From Heteroscillospira sp050943935 (GTDB lineage Bacteria; Bacillota; Clostridia; Oscillospirales; Oscillospiraceae), in NCBI GenBank assembly GCA_050943935.1, contig JBMNQC010000001.1, positions 1 to 64,000 on the forward strand: a stretch of DNA of 64,000 nt, in the 5' to 3' direction. The translations under genes were made by a program, and so were the position numbers. The notes below the pieces were generated by a model, which did no database searches, was not told where the DNA came from, and saw nothing but the letters and a program-made list of their open reading frames with translations. Below are positions 15,412 to 24,022 of the stretch, piece after piece; the stretch's first letter is position 1; every line of letters begins with the position of its first letter.

Positions 15412-17295
15412 ATGAAAGATCTGCGTGCCGCTTCTGTCTCCGCCGCGTCCGGTAAATACCGGGACTGGGAGTATTACGGATGCCACTATGTGCCGGAGAA
15501 AAATGCACATATTTTCCGGGTCTGGGCCCCGCGGGCAGAAAGCGTAAGCGTTATCGGGGACTTCAACGGCTGGGATGAGAAGGCAAATATCTGCTCTCCC
15601 CTGCCCGGCGGAGTCTGGGAGGCGCTTATCCCCGGTTTGAAGGATGGGGATATCTATAAATACGCCGTCACAGGCTGCCACGGCGCATGCGTACATAAGG
15701 CCGATCCCTTTGCCTTCCACAGCGAGACGGGTCCTCGCACAGGCTCCAGGGTCTGGGACATATCCGCCTATTGCTGGCAGGACAGCGTATGGAGGAAACG
15801 GGAGCGCCGCCGTGATATGCGAAAAAGCCCTCTGAATATTTACGAGCTGCATATGGGTTCCTGGCGCAAGCCCGGGGACGCCCTGTATCCCTGGTACCGA
15901 ACTGTAGCCGACGAGCTGGCCGAATACTGCGTGGACATGGGCTACACCCACGTGGAGCTGCTGCCTCTGACGGAATACCCCTACGACGGCTCATGGGGCT
16001 ATCAGGTCACGGGATATTTCTGCCCCACCTCCCGCTACGGCACGCCCCAGGACTTCATGTACTTCGTGGACAGGCTGCACCGCAGCGGCATAGGCGTTAT
16101 CATGGACTGGGTCCCCGCGCACTTTCCACGGGACGGGCACGGTCTGGCCATGTTCGACGGAACGCCTGCCTATGAGCGTAGTGAGGCGCGGATGGCCGCC
16201 CATCCCCAATGGGGCACGCTGATATTTGATTACGCAAAGCCCGAGGTGCGCTCCTTCCTCATATCCTCCGCGCTGTTTTTCCGGGAGGTCTATCACATAG
16301 ACGGTCTGCGGGTGGACGCCGTGAGCTCCATGCTGTATCTGGACTACTGCCGCGGGGGCGGCTACACGCCAAACGAGCTGGGCGGCAACATAGACCTTTC
16401 CGCCGTGAGCTTTTTGCAGGAGCTGAACACCCGGCTTACTGCCCTGGGCTGCATGACCATAGCCGAGGAGAGCGCCGCCTATCCCGGCGTGACCGCCCAG
16501 GTGCGCAGCGGCGGTCTGGGCTTTACCTTCAAATGGGACATGGGCTTTATGCACGACACTCTGGACTATTTTTCCATGGACCCCATATACCGCAGCCATC
16601 ATCACAGCAAGCTTACCTTTTCCATGATGTACGCCTTCAGCGAGTACTTCATTTTAGCCTTCTCCCACGATGAGGTGGTGCACGGCAAGAAGAGCATGGT
16701 GGACAAGATGTACGGCTCCTATGAGGAGAAGTTTGCCGCCCTGAGGGCCATGTACGGCTATCAGTATGCTCATCCGGGCAAGAAGCTGGGCTTCATGGGC
16801 GGAGAGTTCGCCCAGTTTATTGAATGGGACTATCAGAAGCAGCTGGACTGGTTCCTGCTGAAATATCCCGCCCATGATTCCACGCGGGAATATATGCGCG
16901 AGCTGAATCATTTTTATAAAAGCCATCCCAGCCTTTACCGTGTGGACGACAGCTGGGACGGCTTTGAGTGGCTGAACGTGGACGACTCCAGCCGAAGCTG
17001 CATAGCCTTTATGCGCCGTGCAGACAGGGCGCGGGCCATAGTCTGCGTCTGCAATTTCACCCCGGTGTGCTACCAGGACTACATGATAGGCATGAACCGC
17101 CCGGGGACGCTGCGTCTGGCGTTAAGCAGCGATGAGAGCCGCTTCGGCGGCTCCGGCGCGGAGCTAAAGCAGGATATCACAGTCAGGAAAAACGGCTTTT
17201 ACGGCTACAGCCACAGCGCCTTGCTGACTCTGCCGGGCAATAGCTGTTTATACTATGAATTTATTCCATCCGGAAAGGGAGGAAAACGGAAATGA
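15412..17295 (+). CDS. glgB: 1,4-alpha-glucan branching enzyme
   Basis: 627 residues from ATG 15412 (GGGAGGTG SD). N-terminal CBM48 (HIFRVWAPRAESVSVIGDFNGWD) then a GH13 barrel: ELHMGSWR, DWVPAHFP, nucleophile Asp in GLRVDAVSSMLYLDY, acid Glu in MTIAEESAAYPG, third carboxylate in FSHDEVVHGK. Transfers segments of alpha-1,4-glucan to form 1,6 branches in glycogen. The stop overlaps the glgA start (ATGA), so the two are translationally coupled. glgC and glgP are not in the window. Confidence 0.97.
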   Translation: MKDLRAASVSAASGKYRDWEYYGCHYVPEKNAHIFRVWAPRAESVSVIGDFNGWDEKANICSPLPGGVWEALIPGLKDGDIYKYAVTGCHGACVHKADPFAFHSETGPRTGSRVWDISAYCWQDSVWRKRERRRDMRKSPLNIYELHMGSWRKPGDALYPWYRTVADELAEYCVDMGYTHVELLPLTEYPYDGSWGYQVTGYFCPTSRYGTPQDFMYFVDRLHRSGIGVIMDWVPAHFPRDGHGLAMFDGTPAYERSEARMAAHPQWGTLIFDYAKPEVRSFLISSALFFREVYHIDGLRVDAVSSMLYLDYCRGGGYTPNELGGNIDLSAVSFLQELNTRLTALGCMTIAEESAAYPGVTAQVRSGGLGFTFKWDMGFMHDTLDYFSMDPIYRSHHHSKLTFSMMYAFSEYFILAFSHDEVVHGKKSMVDKMYGSYEEKFAALRAMYGYQYAHPGKKLGFMGGEFAQFIEWDYQKQLDWFLLKYPAHDSTREYMRELNHFYKSHPSLYRVDDSWDGFEWLNVDDSSRSCIAFMRRADRARAIVCVCNFTPVCYQDYMIGMNRPGTLRLALSSDESRFGGSGAELKQDITVRKNGFYGYSHSALLTLPGNSCLYYEFIPSGKGGKRK

Positions 17296-18776
17296 CCACG
17301 CAGACCTTACGCCGCAGACTTAAAAAGCTATCCGCCGCAAAGGGACTGGAAGCACCGCCAAATATACTCATAGCCGCCGCCGAGTGCGCGCCTCTGGCCA
17401 AAACCGGAGGACTGGCAGATGTGATAGGCACTCTGCCGGCCTCTCTGCGTTCTCTGGGCTTTGACGCACGGGTCATCATTCCATGCCACAGGGTCATCAA
17501 GGAACGCTATGGGGACAAGCTGCAGCTCATAACGGAATTTGAGGTGCGGCTGGGTTGGAGGCGCCAGTACGTTGGCGTCATGCTCCTTAAGCTTGGCCGT
17601 GTACCGGTGTATCTCATAGACAATGAGTTCTACTTTGGAAACAAGATTTACGAGGACGGAGATTTCGGCGGCGAGCAGTACGCCTATTTCTGCCGCGCCG
17701 TACTGGAGACTCTGCGGCGCATAGACTTTGTGCCCCAGCTGATACACTGCAACGACTGGCACACCGCAGCCATACCCATGCTGCTGCGCACTCAGTACGG
17801 CGGCACGGAGCTGGAGGGTGTGCGCACGGTATTCACCATACACAACATAGCCTATCAGGGCCAGTTCGGCTGCGGCTTTTTGGGGGATGTACTGGAAATT
17901 GACCCCAAATACCACACCTGGGAGTATCTGGTGGAATGCGGCTGCGGCAATCTTATGAAAAGCGCCTGCATATTTGCAGACAAGGTAAACACCGTAAGCC
18001 CCAGCTACGCCGCCGAGATACTCACTCCGGAATACGGCGAGGGTCTGGACAAGGTGCTGCGCGCCTGCTCCGGCAAGCTCTCCGGCATAGTGAACGGCAT
18101 AGACATGCGCGCTTTTGACCCTGAGACGGATCCTGCCCTGCCCGAGCATTTCTCGGCCGCCGAGCCAGGCGGCAAGGGCGCCTGCAAGGACGGTCTGTGC
18201 GCCGAGCTGGGCCTGGACGGCGGCGCTCCCCTGCTAAGCATGGTTACCCGCATGACGCCCCAGAAGGGCTTCGACCTGGTCATTCCTGCCATGGAGGAGA
18301 TATTGAGCCGCGGCTTCAGCTTTGTGCTGCTGGGCACGGGAGAAAAGCGGTATGAGGACTTCATGCGCAAAGCGGAGCTTGAGCATCCCGGACGGGTGCG
18401 TGCGGTTCTGAGCTACAACGAGGAGCTGGCCCACCGGATATACGCCGCCTCTGACTTTTTCCTCATGCCCTCCAAATTTGAGCCATGCGGCATATCCCAG
18501 ATGCTGGCCATGCGCTACGGCGCCCTGCCCATAGTCCGGGAGACCGGAGGACTGCGGGACACGGTCTCGTCCTACAATCAGTACACCGGCGAGGGCACGG
18601 GCTTCGGCTTTGCCCGCTTCGACTGCACGGATATGCTCTCGGCGCTGGACAGGGCTCTGGCGGCATACGGCGACAATGAGCGGCTCGCTTTCATCAGGCG
18701 CAGCGCCATGGAGTCGGATTTCAGCTTTACCTCCTCTGCCTTTGAATATGCTAAGCTTTATCTGGACACGCTCTAA
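17292..18776 (+). CDS. glgA: Glycogen synthase (ADP-glucose)
   Basis: 494 residues, GT5 family. The sugar-nucleotide-binding motif KTGGLADVIG is near residue 35, HCNDWHT near 155 and the C-terminal donor-binding region has FLMPSKFEPCGISQMLAMRYG. Builds alpha-1,4-glucan from ADP-glucose. Starts inside the glgB stop codon and is followed 42 bp later by a DegV gene. Confidence 0.97.
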   Translation: MTTQTLRRRLKKLSAAKGLEAPPNILIAAAECAPLAKTGGLADVIGTLPASLRSLGFDARVIIPCHRVIKERYGDKLQLITEFEVRLGWRRQYVGVMLLKLGRVPVYLIDNEFYFGNKIYEDGDFGGEQYAYFCRAVLETLRRIDFVPQLIHCNDWHTAAIPMLLRTQYGGTELEGVRTVFTIHNIAYQGQFGCGFLGDVLEIDPKYHTWEYLVECGCGNLMKSACIFADKVNTVSPSYAAEILTPEYGEGLDKVLRACSGKLSGIVNGIDMRAFDPETDPALPEHFSAAEPGGKGACKDGLCAELGLDGGAPLLSMVTRMTPQKGFDLVIPAMEEILSRGFSFVLLGTGEKRYEDFMRKAELEHPGRVRAVLSYNEELAHRIYAASDFFLMPSKFEPCGISQMLAMRYGALPIVRETGGLRDTVSSYNQYTGEGTGFGFARFDCTDMLSALDRALAAYGDNERLAFIRRSAMESDFSFTSSAFEYAKLYLDTL

Positions 18777-18818
18777 GTTAAGTGCTATGATATAGATATA
18801 AATATTTGGAGGCTTACT

Positions 18819-19703
18819 ATGAGCGACTATATCATCCTGACCGATTCGTCCTGTGACCTGCCCGCAGAGCTGTGCGAAGAGCTGGACATAGAGGTTCTGC
18901 CTCTCACAGTACATCTTGACGGAAAGACCTACCGCAACTATCTGGACTGGCGCGAGATACAGCCCGCCGCTTTCTATAAAGCGCTCAGGGACGGAAAGAC
19001 GGCCACCACCTCCGCCGTAAACATAGACGACTTTTTATGCGCCTTCCGCAGCTACCTCAGTACCGGCAAGGATGTGCTGTATATCGGCTTTTCCTCTGCC
19101 CTCAGCTCTACCTTCTCCTCTGCCGCAGCTGCCATCACTCTTCTGGAGTCGGAGCTGACGGACTTTCCCGGCCGCAGAGTGCTGGCTGTGGACTCCCGCA
19201 GCGGCTGCTTGGGTCAGGGCCTGGTCGTATATCACGCCGCTAAGGCAAGAGCCGAGGGCAAGAGCATAGACGAGGTGCGCCTGCTGGCTGAGGAGCTTAA
19301 AATGCGCGCCTGTCACTGGATAACCGTAAGCGACCTGCACTATTTCAGCCGCGGCGGCCGGCTCTCCTACACCAGCGCCTTTGTAGGCTCCGTGCTGGGC
19401 ATAAAGCCTCTGCTGCGCGTAAACAGCCAGAGCATACTGGAGATGCAGTCAAAGGTCAGAGGGCGGAAAAATTCCATAAGCGCCCTTGTGGACAAGCTGC
19501 AATACGCCGACGATATTCATAATCAGGTTATTTTCCTTGGTCATACCGGCTGTCCCATAGACGCCGCCGTGCTGGCCGGCGAGGTCCGCGCCCGGTTTAA
19601 GCCCAAGGATATTATCATAAGCAACGTGGGACCCGTGGTGGGCTCCCACGCCGGCCCCGACGCCCTGGCCCTGTTCTTCCTGGGCGAGCGGGATATGCCG
19701 TAA
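18819..19703 (+). CDS. DegV-family fatty-acid-binding protein (1)
   Basis: 294 residues. N-terminal TDSSCDLP, then GKTATTSAVN, FSSALSSTFSSA and DSRSGCLGQGLVV, the set that forms the fatty acid pocket of DegV/FakB proteins. C-terminal LGIKPLLRVN and SNVGPVVGSHAGPDALALFF. Family members present fatty acids to FakA kinase; no fakA is seen here. SD TTTGGAGG. A second, rather different DegV is encoded at 26237-27088. Confidence 0.93.
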   Translation: MSDYIILTDSSCDLPAELCEELDIEVLPLTVHLDGKTYRNYLDWREIQPAAFYKALRDGKTATTSAVNIDDFLCAFRSYLSTGKDVLYIGFSSALSSTFSSAAAAITLLESELTDFPGRRVLAVDSRSGCLGQGLVVYHAAKARAEGKSIDEVRLLAEELKMRACHWITVSDLHYFSRGGRLSYTSAFVGSVLGIKPLLRVNSQSILEMQSKVRGRKNSISALVDKLQYADDIHNQVIFLGHTGCPIDAAVLAGEVRARFKPKDIIISNVGPVVGSHAGPDALALFFLGERDMP

Positions 19704-19704
19704 T

Positions 19705-19738
19705 GAAAAAAGACCGGATAAAATCCGGTCTTTTTTTA
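19705..19738 (+). terminator. Terminator of glgBA-degV
   Basis: AAAAAAGACCGGAT and ATCCGGTCTTTTTT stem-loop directly after the degV stop. Confidence 0.9.
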
Positions 19739-19739
19739 G

Positions 19740-19787
19740 TTAAGAGTGAAAAATGAATAGTGAATAATTGTGGTGGCGCTTCGCGCA
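19740..19787 (-). repeat. Dispersed AT-rich intergenic repeat, copy C (inverted)
   Basis: On the minus strand GCGCGAAGCGCCACCA then CAATTATTCA and TTCACTCTTAA tail, matching 170-224 and 11843-11894. Lies between the degV terminator and the stop of the small membrane ORF. Confidence 0.8.
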
Positions 19788-19788
19788 T

Positions 19789-19947
19789 TTATTCTTCCTT
19801 GGGACTGGAGAAAAAACAGAACCAGACGATACAGGCGAAAAATATACGAATCAATACACATGCATTACTTGGATAATCGAACAGCGCAATACCGGCAATG
19901 CCAAGCAGCATAAGCTTTTCAGTAGAATAAAAAGGGTATTTCTTCAT
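19789..19947 (-). CDS. 52-aa hydrophobic membrane protein
   Basis: A short frame beginning MKKYPFYSTEKLMLLG and ending FFSSPKEE. SD GAGG lies 6 nt before ATG 19947. Two hydrophobic segments (about 12-20 and 30-46), several Cys, and a charged C-terminus fit a small integral membrane protein. Family unknown. The stop lies two bases from dispersed repeat copy C. Confidence 0.5.
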   Translation of the reverse strand: MKKYPFYSTEKLMLLGIAGIALFDYPSNACVLIRIFFACIVWFCFFSSPKEE

Positions 19948-20114
19948 ACGCTACCTCGCTGGTTTTTATTTTGCCAATGTTTCCATAGTATCTACTTTGC
20001 AAATATTATAAGCTCAAATTTAGAATATCACGTAAAACACAGCAAGTCAATTCACAACAGCACCAATATCAACCAGAACTTTTGGTAAAAAAGCTAATTG
20101 CACCATATTAATTC

Positions 20115-20146
20115 AAAACCCGGATGTCACAGACATCCGGGTTTTT
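20115..20146 (-). terminator. nfnAB terminator
   Basis: AAAACCCGGATGTC/GACATCCGGGTTTT stem with a U-stretch on the minus strand, 12 bp after the nfnB stop. Confidence 0.85.
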
Positions 20147-20157
20147 ATGTTCAGGAT

Positions 20158-21546
20158 TTACTTGTTCTGAATGTACTCGTCGATGCTCTGAGCGGCGGTC
20201 TTGCCGGCGCCCATGGCGAGGATGACGGTAGCGGCGCCGGTAACGGCGTCACCGCCGGCGAACACGCCCTCGCGGGAGGTGGCCATGGCGTCGTTGGCTA
20301 CGATGCAGCCCTTGCGGTTGGTCTCCAGTCCCTCGGTGGTGGACTTGATGAGGGGGTTGGGGCTGGTGCCGATGGCGATGATGACAGCGTCAACATCCAG
20401 GACGAAGTTGGAGCCGGCCTTCTCGATGGGACGGCGGCGTCCGCTGGCGTCGGGCTCACCAAGCTCCATCTCGACGCACTCCAGACCGCAGACGTGGCCC
20501 TTCTCATCGCCAAGAACCTGCACGGGGTTGTTCAGGAGCTTGAAGATGATCTCTTCCTCCATTGCGTGGTGGACCTCTTCCTTACGGGCGGGCAGCTCGT
20601 CCATGCTGCGGCGGTAGACGATATACACCTCGTCGGCGCCCATGCGCTTGGCACAGCGGGCGGCATCCATGGCCACGTTGCCGCCGCCGACAACGGCGAT
20701 GCGCTTGGCCTTCTTGATGGGGGTATCGTACTCGTCCAGATAAGCCTTCATGAGGTTTATACGGGTGAGATACTCGTTGGCGGAGTAAACGCCCAGCATA
20801 TTCTCGCCGGGGATGTGCAGGAACTGGGGCAGACCGGCGCCGGAGCCGATGAACACGGCCTCGAAGCCATCCTCAAACAGCTCGTCCACGCTCATGGCGC
20901 GGCCGATAACGGCGTTGGTGACTACCTTTACGCCGAACTCCTCCAGCTTCTTGATCTCGCGGGCCACAATGGCCTTGGGGAGACGGAACTCGGGGATACC
21001 GTATACCAGAACTCCGCCGGGCTTATGGAAAGCCTCAAAGATGGTGACGTCATAGCCCTTGCGAGCCAGGTCGCCCGCGCAGCTGAGTCCGGCGGGTCCG
21101 GAGCCGATGACGGCGACCTTGTGGCCGTTGGACTCGGGCTTTGCGGCGGTATCAGCGCCGTCCTTCTGCATACGGTAGTCGGCGACAAAGCGCTCCAGAC
21201 GGCCCACGCCCACAGGCTCGCCCTTTATGCCGCGGACGCACTTGCCCTCGCACTGGTTCTCCTGGGGGCAGACGCGGCCGCAGATGGCGGGCAGGGAGTT
21301 GGTGGAGGTGATGACATCATAAGCGCCGTCGAAGTCGCCCTCGGCGACCTTGGCGATGAACTCGGGGATGCGCACGTTTACGGGGCAGCCGGAAACGCAG
21401 GGCTTGTTCTTGCAGTTGAGGCAGCGCTTTGCCTCGTCAATGGCCATCTCGGCGGTATAGCCCAGAGCCACTTCATCAAAATTCTTGTTTCTTACCAGAG
21501 GCTCCTGCTCAGGCATGGGGTTTTTAGTGAGAGACATATTAGCCAC
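20158..21546 (-). CDS. nfnB: NfnB-type NADP(H)-dependent ferredoxin oxidoreductase subunit (GltA family)
   Basis: 462 residues from a GTG at 21546; AGGAGGTG lies 6 nt upstream. The start overlaps the nfnA stop by 8 bp. N-terminal [4Fe-4S] domain with CLNCKNKPCVSGCPV and CGRVCPQENQCEGKC, then a two-dinucleotide-binding flavoprotein: VIGSGPAGLSCAGDL and VVGGGNVAMDAAR. Homologous to the glutamate synthase small subunit (GltD/GltA), but next to NfnA it is best read as the large subunit of the electron-bifurcating NADH-dependent reduced ferredoxin:NADP+ oxidoreductase. Confidence 0.9.
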   Translation of the reverse strand: MANMSLTKNPMPEQEPLVRNKNFDEVALGYTAEMAIDEAKRCLNCKNKPCVSGCPVNVRIPEFIAKVAEGDFDGAYDVITSTNSLPAICGRVCPQENQCEGKCVRGIKGEPVGVGRLERFVADYRMQKDGADTAAKPESNGHKVAVIGSGPAGLSCAGDLARKGYDVTIFEAFHKPGGVLVYGIPEFRLPKAIVAREIKKLEEFGVKVVTNAVIGRAMSVDELFEDGFEAVFIGSGAGLPQFLHIPGENMLGVYSANEYLTRINLMKAYLDEYDTPIKKAKRIAVVGGGNVAMDAARCAKRMGADEVYIVYRRSMDELPARKEEVHHAMEEEIIFKLLNNPVQVLGDEKGHVCGLECVEMELGEPDASGRRRPIEKAGSNFVLDVDAVIIAIGTSPNPLIKSTTEGLETNRKGCIVANDAMATSREGVFAGGDAVTGAATVILAMGAGKTAAQSIDEYIQNK

Positions 21547-22390
21547 GGCGAACACCTCCTGTAATTCTGCAAACATGCTGTTTAGCTTCGGTCTCCTCAT
21601 CGCGGTAGAAGGAGTTGCGGTTGAGCAGCTCATCCCAGTCGACCTGGTGACCGTCAAACTCGGGACCGTCAACGCAGGCGAACTTGGTCTCGCCGCCGAC
21701 GGTGACGCGGCAGCCGCCGCACATACCGGTACCATCTATCATGATGGGGTTCAGGGAGACAATGGTCTTTATGCCGTAGGGCTTGGTGGCCACGCACACG
21801 AATTTCATCATAATGGTGGGGCCAATGGCGACGACCTCGTCATAATTGCGGCCGGACTCGATAAGCTCCTTGAGCTTGTCGGTGGTGAAGCCCTTCCAGC
21901 CGTAGGAGCCGTCATCGGTGCACAGGTGGAGATTGGTGCAGCCCGCACGCATCTCATCCTCGAGGATAACAATATCTTTATTGCGGAAGCCGGCAATCAT
22001 GTCGACTTCTATACCGGCGTCATGCATACCCTTGGCAACAGGATAAGCAATGGCGCAGCCCACGCCGCCGCCTACAACGGCCACGCGCTTCAGGCCCTCC
22101 ATATTGGTGGGTCTGCCAAGAGGACCGACGAAATCGGCAATGTAGTCGCCCTCTTCCATCAGATTGAGCATCTGAGTGGACTTACCGGCGGGCTGGAACA
22201 TGATGGTAACAGTACCCTTCTCACGGTCGTAGTCTGCAATAGTAAGAGGAACACGCTCGCCCAGCTCATCCAGACGGAAGATGATGAACTGACCAGCCTT
22301 GCACTTTCTTGCCACCAGAGGTGCCTCAATGACCATCTCCGTAGTGGTGGCTGCTGCGTTCAAAACGCGCTTTTTTATAATTTTGTACAT
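21539..22390 (-). CDS. nfnA: NfnA-type sulfide dehydrogenase/ferredoxin-NADP reductase subunit
   Basis: 283 residues from ATG 22390 (GAGGG SD). FAD domain begins near residue 20 with KAGQFIIFRLDE; NAD-binding region has VAVVGGGVGCAIAYPVAKGM; C-terminal [2Fe-2S] site shows GMCGGCRVTVGG and FACVDGPEFDGH. First gene of the pair; product forms the NfnAB heterodimer balancing NADH, NADPH and ferredoxin. Clostridia often annotate it as sulfide/dihydroorotate dehydrogenase-like. Confidence 0.9.
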   Translation of the reverse strand: MYKIIKKRVLNAAATTTEMVIEAPLVARKCKAGQFIIFRLDELGERVPLTIADYDREKGTVTIMFQPAGKSTQMLNLMEEGDYIADFVGPLGRPTNMEGLKRVAVVGGGVGCAIAYPVAKGMHDAGIEVDMIAGFRNKDIVILEDEMRAGCTNLHLCTDDGSYGWKGFTTDKLKELIESGRNYDEVVAIGPTIMMKFVCVATKPYGIKTIVSLNPIMIDGTGMCGGCRVTVGGETKFACVDGPEFDGHQVDWDELLNRNSFYRDEETEAKQHVCRITGGVRRG

Positions 22391-22430
22391 AACCAACCCT
22401 CTATTTCAATATTGTGCTGAGCACCCTGAC

Positions 22431-22460
22431 ATTATAGCACATTTTTTTCGTCAAGAAAAT
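22431..22460 (-). promoter_or_regulatory. nfnAB promoter, extended -10
   Basis: TGCTATAAT: perfect -10 (22431-22436) with TG extension. The -35 at 17-bp spacing (TTTTCT) is poor; a TTGACG nearby is too close. From 22461 to 22576 the DNA is AT-rich and I see no gene. Confidence 0.6.
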
Positions 22461-22576
22461 AGCAAAACAAGTCAAAATCTATGGATTTTATCTTGATTGA
22501 GCATTTTTTAACGTGGTTTTCAATAGTTTTTTGTTATATCATTCACACACAAATTTATTTCTGCGAATTTCACCTC

Positions 22577-22624
22577 AAAAAAAGCCGAAACAGGGGCGGC
22601 GAATCAGCAGTCCGCTCCCCTGTT
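22577..22624 (-). terminator. murF terminator
   Basis: AACAGGGG/CCCCTGTT stem with inner GCGG/CCGC, followed on the minus strand by TCGGCTTTTTTT. Confidence 0.85.
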
Positions 22625-22669
22625 CAGATTATAACACTCTGCTGCCCCACGGCAATTAATTGTATCTTT

Positions 22670-24022
22670 CTACAAGCTCATGAGCTTTTCGGACACATCC
22701 TCAAAGCGCATACCCCGTGAGGCCTTTACCAGTACGCAGTCTCCGGGAGCAATCAGCCCGGGCAGGGCATCCAAAAGGGCCTGTTTTTCGTCAAAATGGA
22801 GCGCATTTCCAGTTGCAGCAGCGGACTCATACATATATTTTGCCATTTCTCCATGGGTAATCACCAGCTGTACCGTCTTGGCCGCCAGCTCTCCAACCCG
22901 GCGGTGCAGAGCGGGAGAGTCCTTTCCAAGCTCCAGCATATCACCGAGAACGCACACCTTTCGTCCAGGCAGAAGAGCCAGGGAGCGCAGGGCGGAGGCA
23001 AGGGAATTGGGGTTTGAGTTATAACAGTCATCTATAACAACGCATCGACCGGTGTCCACAGCCCGTGAGCGGCGGCCAACGCTTTCGTAGCCGTTTATCC
23101 CCTGGGAAATCTCCTCATCCGTGAGGCCCAGCATAAAGCCCGCGGCGGCTCCCGCCAGGGCCGCGTACACAAGATGGTCGCCGAAGGCGCGTATACGCGC
23201 GTGGAGTCTTCTCTCTCCGAAGCGGATATCCAGCTCCATGCCGTCCAGGCCCAGGGCGCGGACATTTTCGGCCCGGATATCGTTATGGGGCTCAAGGCCG
23301 TAGCTGAGAGTTTTTATTGGCGCGGCGTAACCGCGCAGCTTTTGGTCGTCGCCGTTTATGAGCAGGAGGCTGTTTTTATCCATGCCCTCCGTGACGGCGG
23401 TCTTTGCCTTCAGAACACCGTCCAAGTCACCCAGCTTCTCCAGATGTGAGAAGCCCACGGTGGTGATAACCGCGGCTGTAGGGCGCACCATGGCGGTGAG
23501 GCGCTCCATCTCACCGAAGTCGGAAATGCCCATCTCCACCACGGCGGCCTCATGCTCCTGCCGCAGGGACAGCAGCGTGAGCGGCACGCCCAGCTCATTA
23601 TTGTAGTTGCCCTGGGTTTTCAGCGTATTGAAGCGCTGTGAGAGTACCGAGGCCATCATCTCCTTTGCGGAGGTCTTGCCCACGCTGCCGGTGACGCCTA
23701 TGACGGGGATATCGAACCGTCTCCTGTACCAGGCGCTCAGCGCGCCCAGGGCGGTCTGGGTGTTGTCAACAAGGATATAGGGCAGCTCCGTATAGCCCGG
23801 GTCACGCTGGCAGATGGCGCACAGAGCGCCGCTTTGGCGGCAGGACTCCAGATAATCATGGCCGTCCACCCGCTCGCCGGGAATAGCGGCAAAGAGGCAG
23901 CCCTCCCCCGCCTCACGGCTGTCCCGGGTTACAAAGCTTATCTCTCTGTCCAGCACGGCAGGATCTCCCACAAATTTGCCGCCGCAGACTTTGGTGACGG
24001 TGGCCGGTGTCATTCCCTTCAT
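22670..24022 (-). CDS. murF: UDP-N-acetylmuramoyl-tripeptide--D-Ala-D-Ala ligase
   Basis: 450 residues. N-terminal substrate domain with TRDSREAGEGCLFAAIPGER, central ATPase domain with GVTGSVGKTSAKEM and NYNNELGVPLTLL and a C-terminal domain with DDCYNSNPNSLASAL. Adds D-Ala-D-Ala to the muramyl tripeptide in the cytosol. Starts within the ddl stop (ATGA overlap), so it is translationally coupled to the enzyme that makes its dipeptide substrate. Confidence 0.97.
   Translation of the reverse strand: MKGMTPATVTKVCGGKFVGDPAVLDREISFVTRDSREAGEGCLFAAIPGERVDGHDYLESCRQSGALCAICQRDPGYTELPYILVDNTQTALGALSAWYRRRFDIPVIGVTGSVGKTSAKEMMASVLSQRFNTLKTQGNYNNELGVPLTLLSLRQEHEAAVVEMGISDFGEMERLTAMVRPTAAVITTVGFSHLEKLGDLDGVLKAKTAVTEGMDKNSLLLINGDDQKLRGYAAPIKTLSYGLEPHNDIRAENVRALGLDGMELDIRFGERRLHARIRAFGDHLVYAALAGAAAGFMLGLTDEEISQGINGYESVGRRSRAVDTGRCVVIDDCYNSNPNSLASALRSLALLPGRKVCVLGDMLELGKDSPALHRRVGELAAKTVQLVITHGEMAKYMYESAAATGNALHFDEKQALLDALPGLIAPGDCVLVKASRGMRFEDVSEKLMSL

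Noticed and set aside
19768..20088. 106-codon plus-strand frame
   Set aside because: Composition is not protein-like, there is no SD, and a better minus-strand small ORF with SD occupies the same DNA.
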